This document shows, in pieces, positions 27,146 through 35,861 of a DNA stretch of 64,000 nt. The first letter of the stretch is position 1, and every line of letters starts with the position of its first letter. The DNA is from Fibrella forsythiae (GTDB lineage: Bacteria; Bacteroidota; Bacteroidia; Cytophagales; Spirosomataceae): contig NZ_JAFMYW010000005.1 in assembly GCF_017353175.1 (NCBI RefSeq), positions 248,001-312,000 of the forward strand, written 5' to 3'. The translations under genes were made by a program, and so were the position numbers. The notes under the pieces are model-generated. The model saw only the letters and a list, made by a program, of their open reading frames with translations, ran no database searches and was not told where the DNA came from.

Positions 27146-28534
27146 ATGCTCCTCATCATCGACGACGATATTGCTGTTCAAACCTCTCTTTCGCTGCTTT
27201 TCAGGAAAGAAGGCTTCGCTGTTCGTGTTGCCGACGGACCGTTCGAAACGCGGGAAGCACTGGAAGAGGAAACCCCGACAGCGATTGTGCTCGATATGAA
27301 TTTCTCGGTCGAAACATCGGGCGATGATGGTATCCGGCTGCTTCGGTACATTCGCGAACGGCTGCCCAACGTACCTGTGCTGCTTATCACCGGCTGGGGG
27401 AGCATCGATCTGGCCGTGCAGGGCATGAAAGCCGGAGCCAATGATTTCATCACTAAACCCTGGCAGAACGATCATCTTGTACAGTCGGTCAAAACAGCGA
27501 TCAAGCTGGCGGGTGAGCGGTCTGGCGAAGCGGTATCCGCTAACCGTCGCCAGCTTGACGAGCAGTTTCAGTTCGACAACATCGTGGGTGAAGACCCGAA
27601 GCTACTCGACGTATTGACAACCATCGGCCGCGTAGCCCAAACCGATGCGCCAGTGCTGATAACGGGCGAAAGCGGTACGGGAAAAGAACTGATTGCTGAA
27701 GCCATTCACCAAAACAGCCGCCGCAAACGGCAGCCGTTTGTTAAGGTGAACCTGGGCGGTATTTCCAGTACGTTGTTTGAAAGCGAACTCTTCGGCCATG
27801 TACGCGGGGCCTTTACCGATGCGAAAGCCGACCGCATCGGGCGTTTCGAACTGGCCCATAAAGGCAGCATTTTCCTTGATGAAATCGGTGATCTGGATTC
27901 GGCATCGCAAGTAAAGTTGCTCCGCGTATTGCAGGATCGCACCTTCGAGCCGCTGGGTAGCAGCAAAACCCGAACGGTCGACGTGCGGGTGATCTGCGCC
28001 ACCAACCGGAACCTCGAAGAGATGGTGCGGCTGGGTACGTTCCGCGAAGACCTGTTCTACCGCATCAACCTGATCACGGTGCGCCTGCCTGCCCTCCGCG
28101 AACGCCCCGCCGACATTCCCCGGCTGGTCAAGTTCTTTACCGACAACCTGAAAACACTGTACGGCCGCCCCAACTTACTGGTCAGTAAGGAAGCGCAGCA
28201 TTGGCTCAAAGACCTGTCGTTGCCCGGCAACATTCGTCAGTTGAAAAACGTGGTCGAACGCGCCGTGCTCCTGGCTCCTGGCGATACGCTCACCGTCGCC
28301 GACTTCGAAAAGCACCTGACTCCCTTGGCGCCCAGACCCACAACCAGCGCCCCCAGCCAATTGCCGCCCGTTGGCAGCATGACGCTCGATGAAATGGAAC
28401 GGCAGATGATTGAACGGGCCATGGCGCACCACCAGAACCGGGTCGGCCACGTAGCGCGCGCCCTGGGCATCACCCGATTTTCGCTCTACCGCCGTCTGGA
28501 AAAATATGGCATCGCGTTTAGTTCGGAGGAGTAA
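27146..28534 (+). CDS. Sigma-54-dependent response regulator (NtrC family)
   Basis: 462 residues from ATG 27146. Receiver domain with phospho-acceptor Asp50 (IVLDMNF), AAA+ domain with Walker A GESGTGKE (~residue 175) and Walker B IFLDEIGD, and a C-terminal Fis-type HTH (RVGHVARALGITRFSLYRRL). The sigma-54 contact loop reads GAFTDA at residues 221-226 instead of GAFTGA. It should activate sigma-54 promoters, probably controlling the neighbouring efflux genes, with the kinase at 29915 as partner. Confidence 0.93.
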   Translation: MLLIIDDDIAVQTSLSLLFRKEGFAVRVADGPFETREALEEETPTAIVLDMNFSVETSGDDGIRLLRYIRERLPNVPVLLITGWGSIDLAVQGMKAGANDFITKPWQNDHLVQSVKTAIKLAGERSGEAVSANRRQLDEQFQFDNIVGEDPKLLDVLTTIGRVAQTDAPVLITGESGTGKELIAEAIHQNSRRKRQPFVKVNLGGISSTLFESELFGHVRGAFTDAKADRIGRFELAHKGSIFLDEIGDLDSASQVKLLRVLQDRTFEPLGSSKTRTVDVRVICATNRNLEEMVRLGTFREDLFYRINLITVRLPALRERPADIPRLVKFFTDNLKTLYGRPNLLVSKEAQHWLKDLSLPGNIRQLKNVVERAVLLAPGDTLTVADFEKHLTPLAPRPTTSAPSQLPPVGSMTLDEMERQMIERAMAHHQNRVGHVARALGITRFSLYRRLEKYGIAFSSEE

Positions 28535-28620
28535 TGGGCGAGGGGCATGGGGTAAATACGCCGCCTGCGTAAGTAGTCGCCATGCTCGAACTGACCCCAG
28601 GATGTAGACAGGCCGTCGTT

Positions 28621-29718
28621 CTATACCCTCTTCCAGTCTATCTCGATGCGGCGCCCGGTGTCGGCAGAGCGGACGATGGCGTCGATGATGTGGAGGTCTT
28701 TGATACCCTCGGCCGCTGAGGCAACGGGGTCTGTATTGTTGATGATCGTAGCGGCGAAGGCGTCCATCTGGCGAATCTGCTGGAAAGGTGGTGTTGCCAG
28801 GTCGATCTTGCCTTTTGACGAATCGCCTTTAGCCCCCGTAGCGTTGAACGACGGTTGCAACCCAAACCACTCGTGACCGGTGGTCGCGTGGAGCCGATCG
28901 ACGTACGATGTGTAGGTTGTGGTTGAGTTGGAAAGTGCCCCGCCCGGAAACTCCATCTGGAAAAACATACTCTCGTAAATGTCTTTGAAAATGGTTTTAT
29001 CCCGGACAAACCCCTGTGCCGTCACCGCAATCGGGTCTTCACCGATGGTTCGGCGGGCACCCTGAATGGCATATACACCCAGATCCATGATGGCCCCGCC
29101 ACCGCCCATTTGTTTGTTGAGCCGCCACGAGTTGGGGTTCGCCATGGAGAAGCCAAGTGCCGTTTCCATCAGTTTCACCGTGCCCAATTCCTGCGATTGC
29201 GCCAACCGACGTACCTCCAGATGATGTGGTTCAAAATACAGACGATACCCCACCGACAGTTTCACGCCCGCTTTTTTACAGGCCTGAACCATCTGCTCGC
29301 ACTCACCCACGTTGAGGCCCATCGGTTTTTCGCAGATCACGTGCTTGCCCGCCTTGGCCGCCCGAATCACGTATTCGGCGTGCATCGAATTGGGCAGTAC
29401 CACATACACAATGTCGATGTTGGGGTTGTCGGCAATGCGGTCGAAGGTCTGGTAATTGTAGACATTCTCTTTTGGAATGTTATACTTCGCCATCCACTCC
29501 TGCGCTTTGGCGGGTGTGCCCGTCACGATACCCGCCAGCCGACAGCGCTCTGTATGTTGCAACGCCGGACCCAGCTGTACAGTGCTATACGTACCCAGCC
29601 CCACCAGCGCAATGCCCAGCTTGCGGGTGTCGGCGGAACGAAACAGCGGCGAAGCATCAGCATTTACCAGTGCGCTGGCCCCGAGGGCAGCCTGCGTCAT
29701 AAAAAGGCGGCGGTTCAT
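28621..29718 (-). CDS. Gfo/Idh/MocA oxidoreductase with export signal
   Basis: 365 residues from ATG 29718. The N-terminus MNRRLFMTQAALGASALVNA is a Tat-like signal of the type seen on Bacteroidota Gfo/Idh proteins (no perfect RR-x-F-x-K). The Rossmann segment is IALVGLGTYSTVQLGPAL and the family motif is HVICEKPMGLNVGECEQM, followed by GGGGAIMDLGVYAIQGAR. This arrangement is like glucose-fructose oxidoreductases, which act in the periplasm with bound NADP. It interrupts the regulator-kinase pair on the opposite strand. Confidence 0.9.
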   Translation of the reverse strand: MNRRLFMTQAALGASALVNADASPLFRSADTRKLGIALVGLGTYSTVQLGPALQHTERCRLAGIVTGTPAKAQEWMAKYNIPKENVYNYQTFDRIADNPNIDIVYVVLPNSMHAEYVIRAAKAGKHVICEKPMGLNVGECEQMVQACKKAGVKLSVGYRLYFEPHHLEVRRLAQSQELGTVKLMETALGFSMANPNSWRLNKQMGGGGAIMDLGVYAIQGARRTIGEDPIAVTAQGFVRDKTIFKDIYESMFFQMEFPGGALSNSTTTYTSYVDRLHATTGHEWFGLQPSFNATGAKGDSSKGKIDLATPPFQQIRQMDAFAATIINNTDPVASAAEGIKDLHIIDAIVRSADTGRRIEIDWKRV

Positions 29719-29914
29719 ATTGTGATAGAGGTTAGGAGATAAGGATGATTGTTTTTTCAGATAGCTGCTTTGCACCGTAGGTTGCTGATGCGTGGCCCAG
29801 CCCAAACAATTACATCAGGAATATGATCAAAACGAATCAGACCTTTGCCGTGGGCAAGATACCGAAGTCGCGTATCAAATTAACCGGCATACATCAGCTT
29901 TATCGGCGTTCTAT

Positions 29915-31198
29915 ATGACGTTCCAAACTCGTTACCTGCTCTACATCGGGGCCGTTCATGCCGTACTGATCGGGCTGACGTTCCAATTATTGAAGGAGGA
30001 TAAACCCTATTTCATTGCGGCAGAAGTACTGATCTTGCTGTCGATGTACATTGCCGTACGGCTGTATCAGTCGTTTCGGCAACCAGCGGCATTTATCGCG
30101 TCGGGTATCGAAGCTATTCGGGATAAAGACTTTACTATCAAGTTTGTAGCCACCGGAAACGAAGAGGTAGATGGGCTAATTAATGTGTATAACCTGATGA
30201 TCGACCAGCTTCGGCAGGAACGTACCCGACAGGCCGAACAGCAGTTTTTTCTGGATAAATTGATTGAGGCGGCCCCCATTGCGCTCCTGACGTTTGATTT
30301 CGACGAACGTGTATCGGCCGTGAACCCCAAAGCCCGGCAACTGCTCAACCTGCCCAATGATGAGCTGATCGGCAGGCCTCTGTCGGCTATTGGCCATCCG
30401 TTGCTGACGTACCTGACCGACCTGCCCACCGACCAGCCGCAGACGATCAAACTGACGGGCGTTGAAACCTACCGGGCCATGCGCGGGCAGTTCATTGACC
30501 GGGGCTTCCGAAGACAGTTCCTGTTTATTGAAGAGCTGACGGCCGAAATTATTGAGACCGAAAAAAAGGCTTTCGGCAAGGTGATCAGGATGATGGCCCA
30601 CGAAGTGAATAACTCCATCGGGGCGATCAACTCCATTCTGCACATTGCCGAACCCGACGTACCTGACCCCGACGTCCGAAAAGCCGTGCGCGTTGCCATC
30701 GAACGTAACGACCGGCTAAATCAGTTCATGCGCCGCTTCGCCGATGTGGTGCGGCTGCCGGTGCCCAATCCTGTCCTCACCAACGTACCTGACCTGTTGC
30801 GCGACGTACTGAGCCTGATGCAGCCACAGGCCAGCGCGCGCGGCATATCGCTGACACTGACCGTACCAGACTCCCCGGTACATCAGCTGATAGACGTAGC
30901 ACAAATGGAACAAGTGCTGGTAAATGTGGTTAAAAATGCCCTGGAAGCCTGCCAGACTGGCCAATCGGTTGGTATTGTATTGACCAGCTCAGAACTCCAT
31001 ATCCGCGATAACGGCCAACCTATCTCCGACGATGTGGCCACAAACCTGTTTAATCCTTTTTTCAGCACGAAATCCACCGGACAAGGCATCGGCCTGACCC
31101 TCACCCGCGAAATCCTGCTCAACCACGGCTTCGCCTTCTCGCTACGTACCCAGCCCGATGGCTGGACGGTGTTCCGGATCCGATTCGGGCTGATTTAG
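29915..31198 (+). CDS. Sensor histidine kinase, likely partner of the NtrC-type regulator
   Basis: 427 residues from ATG 29915. Two N-terminal transmembrane helices (YLLYIGAVHAVLIGLTFQL and YFIAAEVLILLSMYIAVRL) with almost no periplasmic loop, then a HAMP-like linker, a PAS-like domain (~residues 110-200), an H-box with His229 (MMAHEVNNSIGAI) and a HATPase domain (N-box VVKNALEAC, G-boxes IRDNGQPI and TGQGIGLTLTREIL). The likely target is the regulator at 27146. The absence of a periplasmic sensor domain points to an intramembrane or cytoplasmic signal. Confidence 0.92.
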   Translation: MTFQTRYLLYIGAVHAVLIGLTFQLLKEDKPYFIAAEVLILLSMYIAVRLYQSFRQPAAFIASGIEAIRDKDFTIKFVATGNEEVDGLINVYNLMIDQLRQERTRQAEQQFFLDKLIEAAPIALLTFDFDERVSAVNPKARQLLNLPNDELIGRPLSAIGHPLLTYLTDLPTDQPQTIKLTGVETYRAMRGQFIDRGFRRQFLFIEELTAEIIETEKKAFGKVIRMMAHEVNNSIGAINSILHIAEPDVPDPDVRKAVRVAIERNDRLNQFMRRFADVVRLPVPNPVLTNVPDLLRDVLSLMQPQASARGISLTLTVPDSPVHQLIDVAQMEQVLVNVVKNALEACQTGQSVGIVLTSSELHIRDNGQPISDDVATNLFNPFFSTKSTGQGIGLTLTREILLNHGFAFSLRTQPDGWTVFRIRFGLI

Positions 31199-31199
31199 A

Positions 31200-32141
31200 T
31201 CAACGGGCAGCCACGGCCTCTTGACCGGGAAGGGTCTGCTCACGAATCCACAGGATGCCGTTCTTGGTCGTTAATTTACTGAGCTGTCCGTCATCTGTTA
31301 ATTGCTGAAGATAGGCGTCGGCCTGTTTACGGTCAGTTCCAGCCAACTCCGCAAATTCGCGGGACGTAAGCGTCGGGTAATGGGTAAACAGATGCTGCCA
31401 GCTCGTGTTGATCGCTGCTTTGGTCACCGTAGGCAGTTGTTTCCGCAGGGCATGTTCAAAAACAGGATAGGGTTTGTAACCGTAAACTTTCTCCGGCTTG
31501 CCTTGCTGATCCATAAAAAATAAGGTAGGAAACCCCCTGACGCCCAACTGACGGGCCAGGGCTAAATCCTGTCTGAAAAGAGCCTGAGCCCGACCCTGGT
31601 AGTCAGTGGTGAATTGGTCAACATCCAACCCGACGTTCCGGGCTGCCAGAACCAAGTTCTCCCAGTTGGCAATGTTCTTTTTTTGCAGGAAGACCATTTC
31701 ACGAAGCACCCGCAGAAACGACAGAGCGTTCGTATCACCCTGTAATTGAGCGGCCTTGAAGGCAATAGACGCTGGATACGACGAGTCGAGGGGGTCTTCC
31801 AGCCAGACATCGCCATCAATAGGCATATCGTAGTAACGACTAACCTCGTCCCAGTGCGAGGCCACGTCTGACGGCTTACTGATGCCGCCACTGTTATAGC
31901 TCCAGTCGGGCAGTAAACCGCCCATTCGGTAATCTACTTTAATGTGGTGCCCGTATTCCAGTTCGAGTTTGCGTAGCTGCGGTTCAATACCCCAGCATGT
32001 AGAACAAATCGGGTCGGTATAATAAATCACGCTGACCGATTCGCGGGCTGGTGTATCGCTCTCTTTTCCCGAAGTTGCGGTTGAATCGGGTAATTCACAC
32101 ATGCCTGATTCTATATCGCACAATAATGGGTTGATTGGCAT
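31200..32141 (-). CDS. DsbA-family thiol-disulfide protein
   Basis: 313 residues from the ATG at 32141. The thioredoxin-like active site is Cys46-Ser-Thr-Cys49 (YYTDPICSTCWGIEP), followed by a helical insertion and the cis-Pro loop GVRGFPTLFFMDQQG. This layout matches the FrnE/SpxH-like DsbA group, which is often cytoplasmic; there is no signal peptide from this start. The last ~80 residues form an extra winged-helix-like tail (TLTSREFAELAGTDRKQADA) that is unusual for the family. It is divergent from an HxlR regulator that likely controls it. Confidence 0.85.
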   Translation of the reverse strand: MPINPLLCDIESGMCELPDSTATSGKESDTPARESVSVIYYTDPICSTCWGIEPQLRKLELEYGHHIKVDYRMGGLLPDWSYNSGGISKPSDVASHWDEVSRYYDMPIDGDVWLEDPLDSSYPASIAFKAAQLQGDTNALSFLRVLREMVFLQKKNIANWENLVLAARNVGLDVDQFTTDYQGRAQALFRQDLALARQLGVRGFPTLFFMDQQGKPEKVYGYKPYPVFEHALRKQLPTVTKAAINTSWQHLFTHYPTLTSREFAELAGTDRKQADAYLQQLTDDGQLSKLTTKNGILWIREQTLPGQEAVAAR

Positions 32142-32244
32142 ATTTTTATATAAAGAGCAGGTAAGGTCAACACCGTCCTGTTCTTGTTCATATGTAACTT
32201 GTTGACGCGCCACAAAGTTGGCGTGCGGCAGATACAGAGTCAAT

Positions 32245-32264
32245 TAGTCAACAAAAGTTGACTA
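32245..32264. promoter_or_regulatory. Candidate HxlR operator
   Basis: TAGTCAACAAAAGTTGACTA, perfect 8-base arms with a 4-base centre, lies 7 bases before the HxlR ATG in the divergent HxlR/DsbA region. Its size and place suit a dimeric winged-helix regulator acting on its own gene and on the divergent one. Confidence 0.6.
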
Positions 32265-32271
32265 CAGAAGC

Positions 32272-32565
32272 ATGCAGAAAATAGAGAATGGTTGCCCGGC
32301 CGAAGAGGTATTAAAGTTGCTATCCGGGAAGCTGAAGCCGCAAATATTCCGATCAGCCGTGAATGGCCCCGTACGGTTCAACTCGTTACTGCGCGACATT
32401 GACGGTGCCAACAAACAATCGCTGGCTACGGCTCTGAACGAGTTGGTAGGGGAAGGATACCTCGATAAAGTAGTGATAAAGCCTAAGCCGCTGCATATCG
32501 AGTATACGCTGTCGGAGCGGGGCAAAACGATTATCCCCGTTTTTTACCAGCTGGAGCGGTTGTAG
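32272..32565 (+). CDS. HxlR-family transcriptional regulator
   Basis: 97 residues, a winged-helix protein of HxlR/YodB type (GCPAEEVLKLLSGKLKPQIF and PLHIEYTLSERGKTIIPVF). Cys8 sits where YodB/HypR-type members carry the redox-sensing cysteine, so it may sense thiol-reactive compounds. It is divergent from the DsbA-like gene with a 20-base palindrome just before its start, which suggests it represses both. Confidence 0.88.
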   Translation: MQKIENGCPAEEVLKLLSGKLKPQIFRSAVNGPVRFNSLLRDIDGANKQSLATALNELVGEGYLDKVVIKPKPLHIEYTLSERGKTIIPVFYQLERL

Positions 32566-32583
32566 AATCAGCTTGGATCGCCA

Positions 32584-33003
32584 CTACAGAAAAGCAGCAA
32601 TCCACTCATCTTCTTTGCTGCGCATCAGTTTCTCGTCGTCGGGCGCCTTGTCGCCGTAGCCGCAGAGGTGGAGCAGGCCGTGGGCCAGTACACGGCGCAT
32701 TTCCTGTTCGGGCGATACGCCAAGTTGAGCCGCATTGTCGGCCACCCGGTCGACGCTGATGAAGATATCGCCTTCGATGGGGTCGTCGGCAAATTCACGG
32801 TTATCGAACGTGATAATGTCGGTGTAATAATCGTGGTCGAGGTGTTCCCGGTTGACTTGTAGCAAGTATTCGTCGGAGCAGAACACATAGTTCAGGTCGC
32901 CCATGTCGTGCCCTTCGGCTTTGGCTTGTGCGGTGAGCCATTTTTTCGCCGCCAGCTTCTGGGGCAGTTTATAGTCGACGTCTTCGTTGAAAAAGCGGAT
33001 CAT
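32584..33003 (-). CDS. ybeY: Endoribonuclease YbeY
   Basis: 139 residues from ATG 33003, the normal YbeY size. It acts in 16S rRNA 3'-end maturation and ribosome quality control. The metal motif reads HGLLHLCGYGD (His108, His112), with Asp118 where the third zinc His stands in E. coli-type YbeY. Bacteroidota homologues often have an Asp here as far as I recall. A frame starting upstream at 33069 would include part of an inverted repeat and was rejected. Confidence 0.92.
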   Translation of the reverse strand: MIRFFNEDVDYKLPQKLAAKKWLTAQAKAEGHDMGDLNYVFCSDEYLLQVNREHLDHDYYTDIITFDNREFADDPIEGDIFISVDRVADNAAQLGVSPEQEMRRVLAHGLLHLCGYGDKAPDDEKLMRSKEDEWIAAFL

Positions 33004-33004
33004 G

Positions 33005-33119
33005 GGAAGAGGGAGGAAAGGGAGAACGCAGAAAAGGAGAAATGGTGGCTTTGCAAGTCGAGTAATCAACGCGCAAAGCTACCATTTCTCCTTTCGTCCG
33101 TTCCTCCTTTACTCCTATT
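33005..33119. repeat. Purine-rich inverted repeat between TonB-receptor gene and ybeY
   Basis: Left arm GGGAAGAGGGAGGAAAGGGA onward and right arm of matching TTTCTCCTTTCGTCC words; the inner part GGAGAAATGGTGGCTTTGC pairs well. The word family is the same as at 5776-5878. It lies between two minus-strand genes. Confidence 0.8.
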
Positions 33120-33123
33120 TGAT

Positions 33124-35499
33124 CTAAAACCTCACCCGTACTCCCGCCAGTACGTTGCGGGTGGCTTGTGGGTAGTAGTAGTTATATGAATCGAGGCGGC
33201 CTTCGCTGACGTAGCCGTAAGTATAGCCATTCGATACGTAGCGCTCGCTGAACAGGTTATTCACGAGCAGTGTGAACACGATCTCTTTCGCAAACGTCGG
33301 TTTCAGCGTATAGATGAACCGTAGGTCATTCACGAAATAAGCGTCGATCTTCCGGGCGTCGCTGCTCGTATTGTCCAGGAATTGCTTGCCGACGTACTTC
33401 GATAAAAGACCGATTTCCAGTCCCTTAGCGGCGGTCAGCAGCAGTTGTGAACCTGCAATGACGTTGGGCGAAAAGGCAATGTCGGTCTGCGAAAACTGCC
33501 GAGCTTCCTGACCGGCATCCGAGTCGAAAAACTGGGTATAGTTGCGAATTTTGTTCTGGCTAAATGTGCCGTTTACACTCCAGCGCAAAGCCTTGGTCAG
33601 CAACGTGGTCACTTCGGCCTCGATGCCCGCGCGGTAGCTGCTGGGTACGTTGATCCGGTTAAACGCACCCACGTCATTGATGGCCCCGTTGAGTACCAGC
33701 TGGTTACGGTAGTTCATGTAATAACCGTTCAGGCTCATGGCTACGCGGTCAGTACGGGTTTTGATACCCGCCTCCCAGTCATACAATCGTTCGGCCAGCG
33801 GGCGACTGCCGGGTGTCGACTGCGTGTAGTCGTCGCGGTTAGGCTCTTTGTTCCCCACACCAAACGACGCGTAGGCCGTAGTCCGGTCATTGGCCGCGAA
33901 AGTCAGCCCCGCTTTTGGGTTGAAGAAGGTCAACGAAGCCTGCTGCTGCACATTCTGCAACTGGCTATTGAAGCCAAGGAACGAGTAGTTGACTGAACGT
34001 ACCTGCAAATCCAGGAAGGCGTTGAGCTTTGAGGTGAACTGATAAAAGGCTTTGGCATAGACGTTTACGTCCGTCTTCGTGGCGTTGTCTTCATAATAGC
34101 GGTAAGGCGTGGTAGGCACAAACTGCCCCGAAATAACCTCGCCAAAATGTTTCCCCTGGTACTTGTTCAGGCCACCACCAATGTTGGCCGTCAGCCGATT
34201 CTTGTTGTCGTAATCGAACGAGAAAACAGTGCCGTAAAAGTCATTGTCGAGCCACCGGCGGCGCACGATAGTCGATCGGCTGATGATCGAATCGCGGATC
34301 ACGACGTTGGGTAAGCCATACTTGCTCAGGCGGTCGCCTTCCTTCAACTCTTCGTAATACCCGCGCCCTTTCGTGTAAAAGAGCGACACGTTGGCGCGCC
34401 AGTTTCGGCTCAGTTCCGTCGACGTGATCAACTGATACTGGTCCTGCTGGTAATTATCGGTCTGGTTCGGGTACGTGAACTCGTTGTAGGTCCGGTTGGT
34501 GGCCAGCAGCTCTTCGGGTACGCCATTCCAGGCCTGATACGTTTTTTCCTGCCCCGAGAAGACATTCAGCCGCACGAAGCTTTTCTTGCTGTAATAGCCG
34601 CCCGATAGATAAAACGATTTCAGATCCGACGACGCCCGGTCAATGTAGCCATCCGACGCGATCTTCGACAGCCGCGCATCGACCACGAAATGCCCTGACA
34701 TCAGGCCCGTTCCCGCCTGAACCGTAGCCCGGCGCGTGTTATACGATCCGCCCGACAGGTTTACCTCGGCATACGGATCTTTCTGGAGCGAGTTGGTCTG
34801 CACGTTGACGCTGGCCCCGAAAGCCCCCGCTCCGTTGGTCGACGTACCCACGCCCCGCTGAATCTGTACGCTATTCACCGACGACGCAAAGTCGGGCATG
34901 TTCACCCAGAATGTCCCCTGCGACTCGGCGTCGTTATACGGAATGCCGTTGAGCGTCACATTCACCCGCGTAGCATCCGATCCGCGAATACGAATGCCCG
35001 TGTAGCCCACGCCCGCGCCCGCATCCGACGTGGTCACGACCGAGGGCGTGAAGTTAAGCAGCAGTGGTAAGTCCTGCCCTAGATTGAGCTTGGTCAGGTC
35101 GCGCTTTGAAACGTCGGTGTAGGCAATAGCCGATTTCTCATTGGCGCGCGTTGCCAGCACCACCACCTCATCCATTACCACTTCGCTTTGCCGCAGCTGA
35201 ACGGTCAGTGGTTCGGATGTTGGTAATGTAACAGATTGGTCGATAGCCGTGTAGCCAACCAGCGAGACACGTACCTGATACGTACCTGCGCGTAGATTGG
35301 TGAGCCGGAACGTACCTGAGGCATCGGTATTAGTGCCCTTGAGCGATCCGTCGATGGTGATAGCGGCACCCGGAAGCGGGCTGCCGTCGGCCTCCCGGAC
35401 GGTGCCGGAGAGGGTAAGTGATTGCGCCCAAACGGGCAGGTGGAACACGCACCACAGCAATACTGTGGCGGCAAAACGATAGGTCGTTGCGTTGGTCAT
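33124..35499 (-). CDS. TonB-dependent receptor
   Basis: 791 residues with signal peptide (cleaved after PVWAQ), a carboxypeptidase-regulatory-like domain (~residues 27-115, SLTLSGTVREADGSPLPGAA), a plug domain (~120-230) and a 22-strand barrel ending in a C-terminal Phe (VRVRF). The layout and the FecA/siderophore-like plug segment TGIRIRGSDATRVNVTLNGI suggest uptake of a metal chelate or similar ligand. No SusD partner is adjacent, so it is not a SusC-type glycan importer. Ligand unknown. Confidence 0.92.
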   Translation of the reverse strand: MTNATTYRFAATVLLWCVFHLPVWAQSLTLSGTVREADGSPLPGAAITIDGSLKGTNTDASGTFRLTNLRAGTYQVRVSLVGYTAIDQSVTLPTSEPLTVQLRQSEVVMDEVVVLATRANEKSAIAYTDVSKRDLTKLNLGQDLPLLLNFTPSVVTTSDAGAGVGYTGIRIRGSDATRVNVTLNGIPYNDAESQGTFWVNMPDFASSVNSVQIQRGVGTSTNGAGAFGASVNVQTNSLQKDPYAEVNLSGGSYNTRRATVQAGTGLMSGHFVVDARLSKIASDGYIDRASSDLKSFYLSGGYYSKKSFVRLNVFSGQEKTYQAWNGVPEELLATNRTYNEFTYPNQTDNYQQDQYQLITSTELSRNWRANVSLFYTKGRGYYEELKEGDRLSKYGLPNVVIRDSIISRSTIVRRRWLDNDFYGTVFSFDYDNKNRLTANIGGGLNKYQGKHFGEVISGQFVPTTPYRYYEDNATKTDVNVYAKAFYQFTSKLNAFLDLQVRSVNYSFLGFNSQLQNVQQQASLTFFNPKAGLTFAANDRTTAYASFGVGNKEPNRDDYTQSTPGSRPLAERLYDWEAGIKTRTDRVAMSLNGYYMNYRNQLVLNGAINDVGAFNRINVPSSYRAGIEAEVTTLLTKALRWSVNGTFSQNKIRNYTQFFDSDAGQEARQFSQTDIAFSPNVIAGSQLLLTAAKGLEIGLLSKYVGKQFLDNTSSDARKIDAYFVNDLRFIYTLKPTFAKEIVFTLLVNNLFSERYVSNGYTYGYVSEGRLDSYNYYYPQATRNVLAGVRVRF

Positions 35500-35558
35500 C
35501 GCGACACAAACGGTTAACGAAAGGCGTAGGGGCCAAGCCTATCGGAGTGAAAAAAGAG

Positions 35559-35655
35559 AGTTTCAAGTTTCAGGTATCAAGTTTCAGGTGCGCTGCTAAC
35601 AACCACCTCGGTGATAAGCAACGCACCTGAAACTTGATACCTGAAACTTGAAACT
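35559..35655. repeat. 34-bp perfect inverted repeat upstream of the TonB-receptor gene
   Basis: Arms 35559-35592 and 35622-35655 are exactly complementary. The arms consist of AGTTTCAAG/TTTCAGGTATCAAG words and end in GGTGCGCTGCTAA at the apex, the shared core. Located 59 bases upstream of the receptor start, together with the next element. Confidence 0.9.
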
Positions 35656-35771
35656 CATATTTACATTCCCTGCTGCGGCATTACCCGTGTACAGGTTCTA
35701 TGGGTATAATCTCAGCCCGTTGTTATAAGGCACCCCTGAAAGATTAATGATGCAAAGTTAATGCGAAAAAG

Positions 35772-35856
35772 AGTTTCAAGTGTCAAGTGCGGTGCTTACT
35801 TATGTTTTTGTTAATAGGCACCGCACTTGACACTTGAAACCTGACACTTGAAACTT
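35772..35856. repeat. Second inverted repeat upstream of the TonB-receptor gene
   Basis: Left arm 35772-35795 (AGTTTCAAGTGTCAAGTGCG...) and right arm 35818-35856. The right arm has an extra ~14-base unit, again of TTTCAAGTGTCAGG type. It is a variant of the element 115 bases away and ends just before the stop of the PfkB gene. Together they fill most of the 362-base gap 35500-35861, which has no gene. Confidence 0.85.
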
Positions 35857-35861
35857 CCCTT

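Noticed and set aside
29110-29742. 210-residue open frame antisense to the Gfo/Idh gene at 28621
   Set aside because: Composition rich in His, Arg and Gln as typical for antisense of conserved coding DNA; the opposite strand has clear family motifs.
33124-35499. SusC of a glycan-utilisation locus
   Set aside because: No SusD-like lipoprotein or glycoside hydrolase is adjacent; the receptor looks FecA-like instead.
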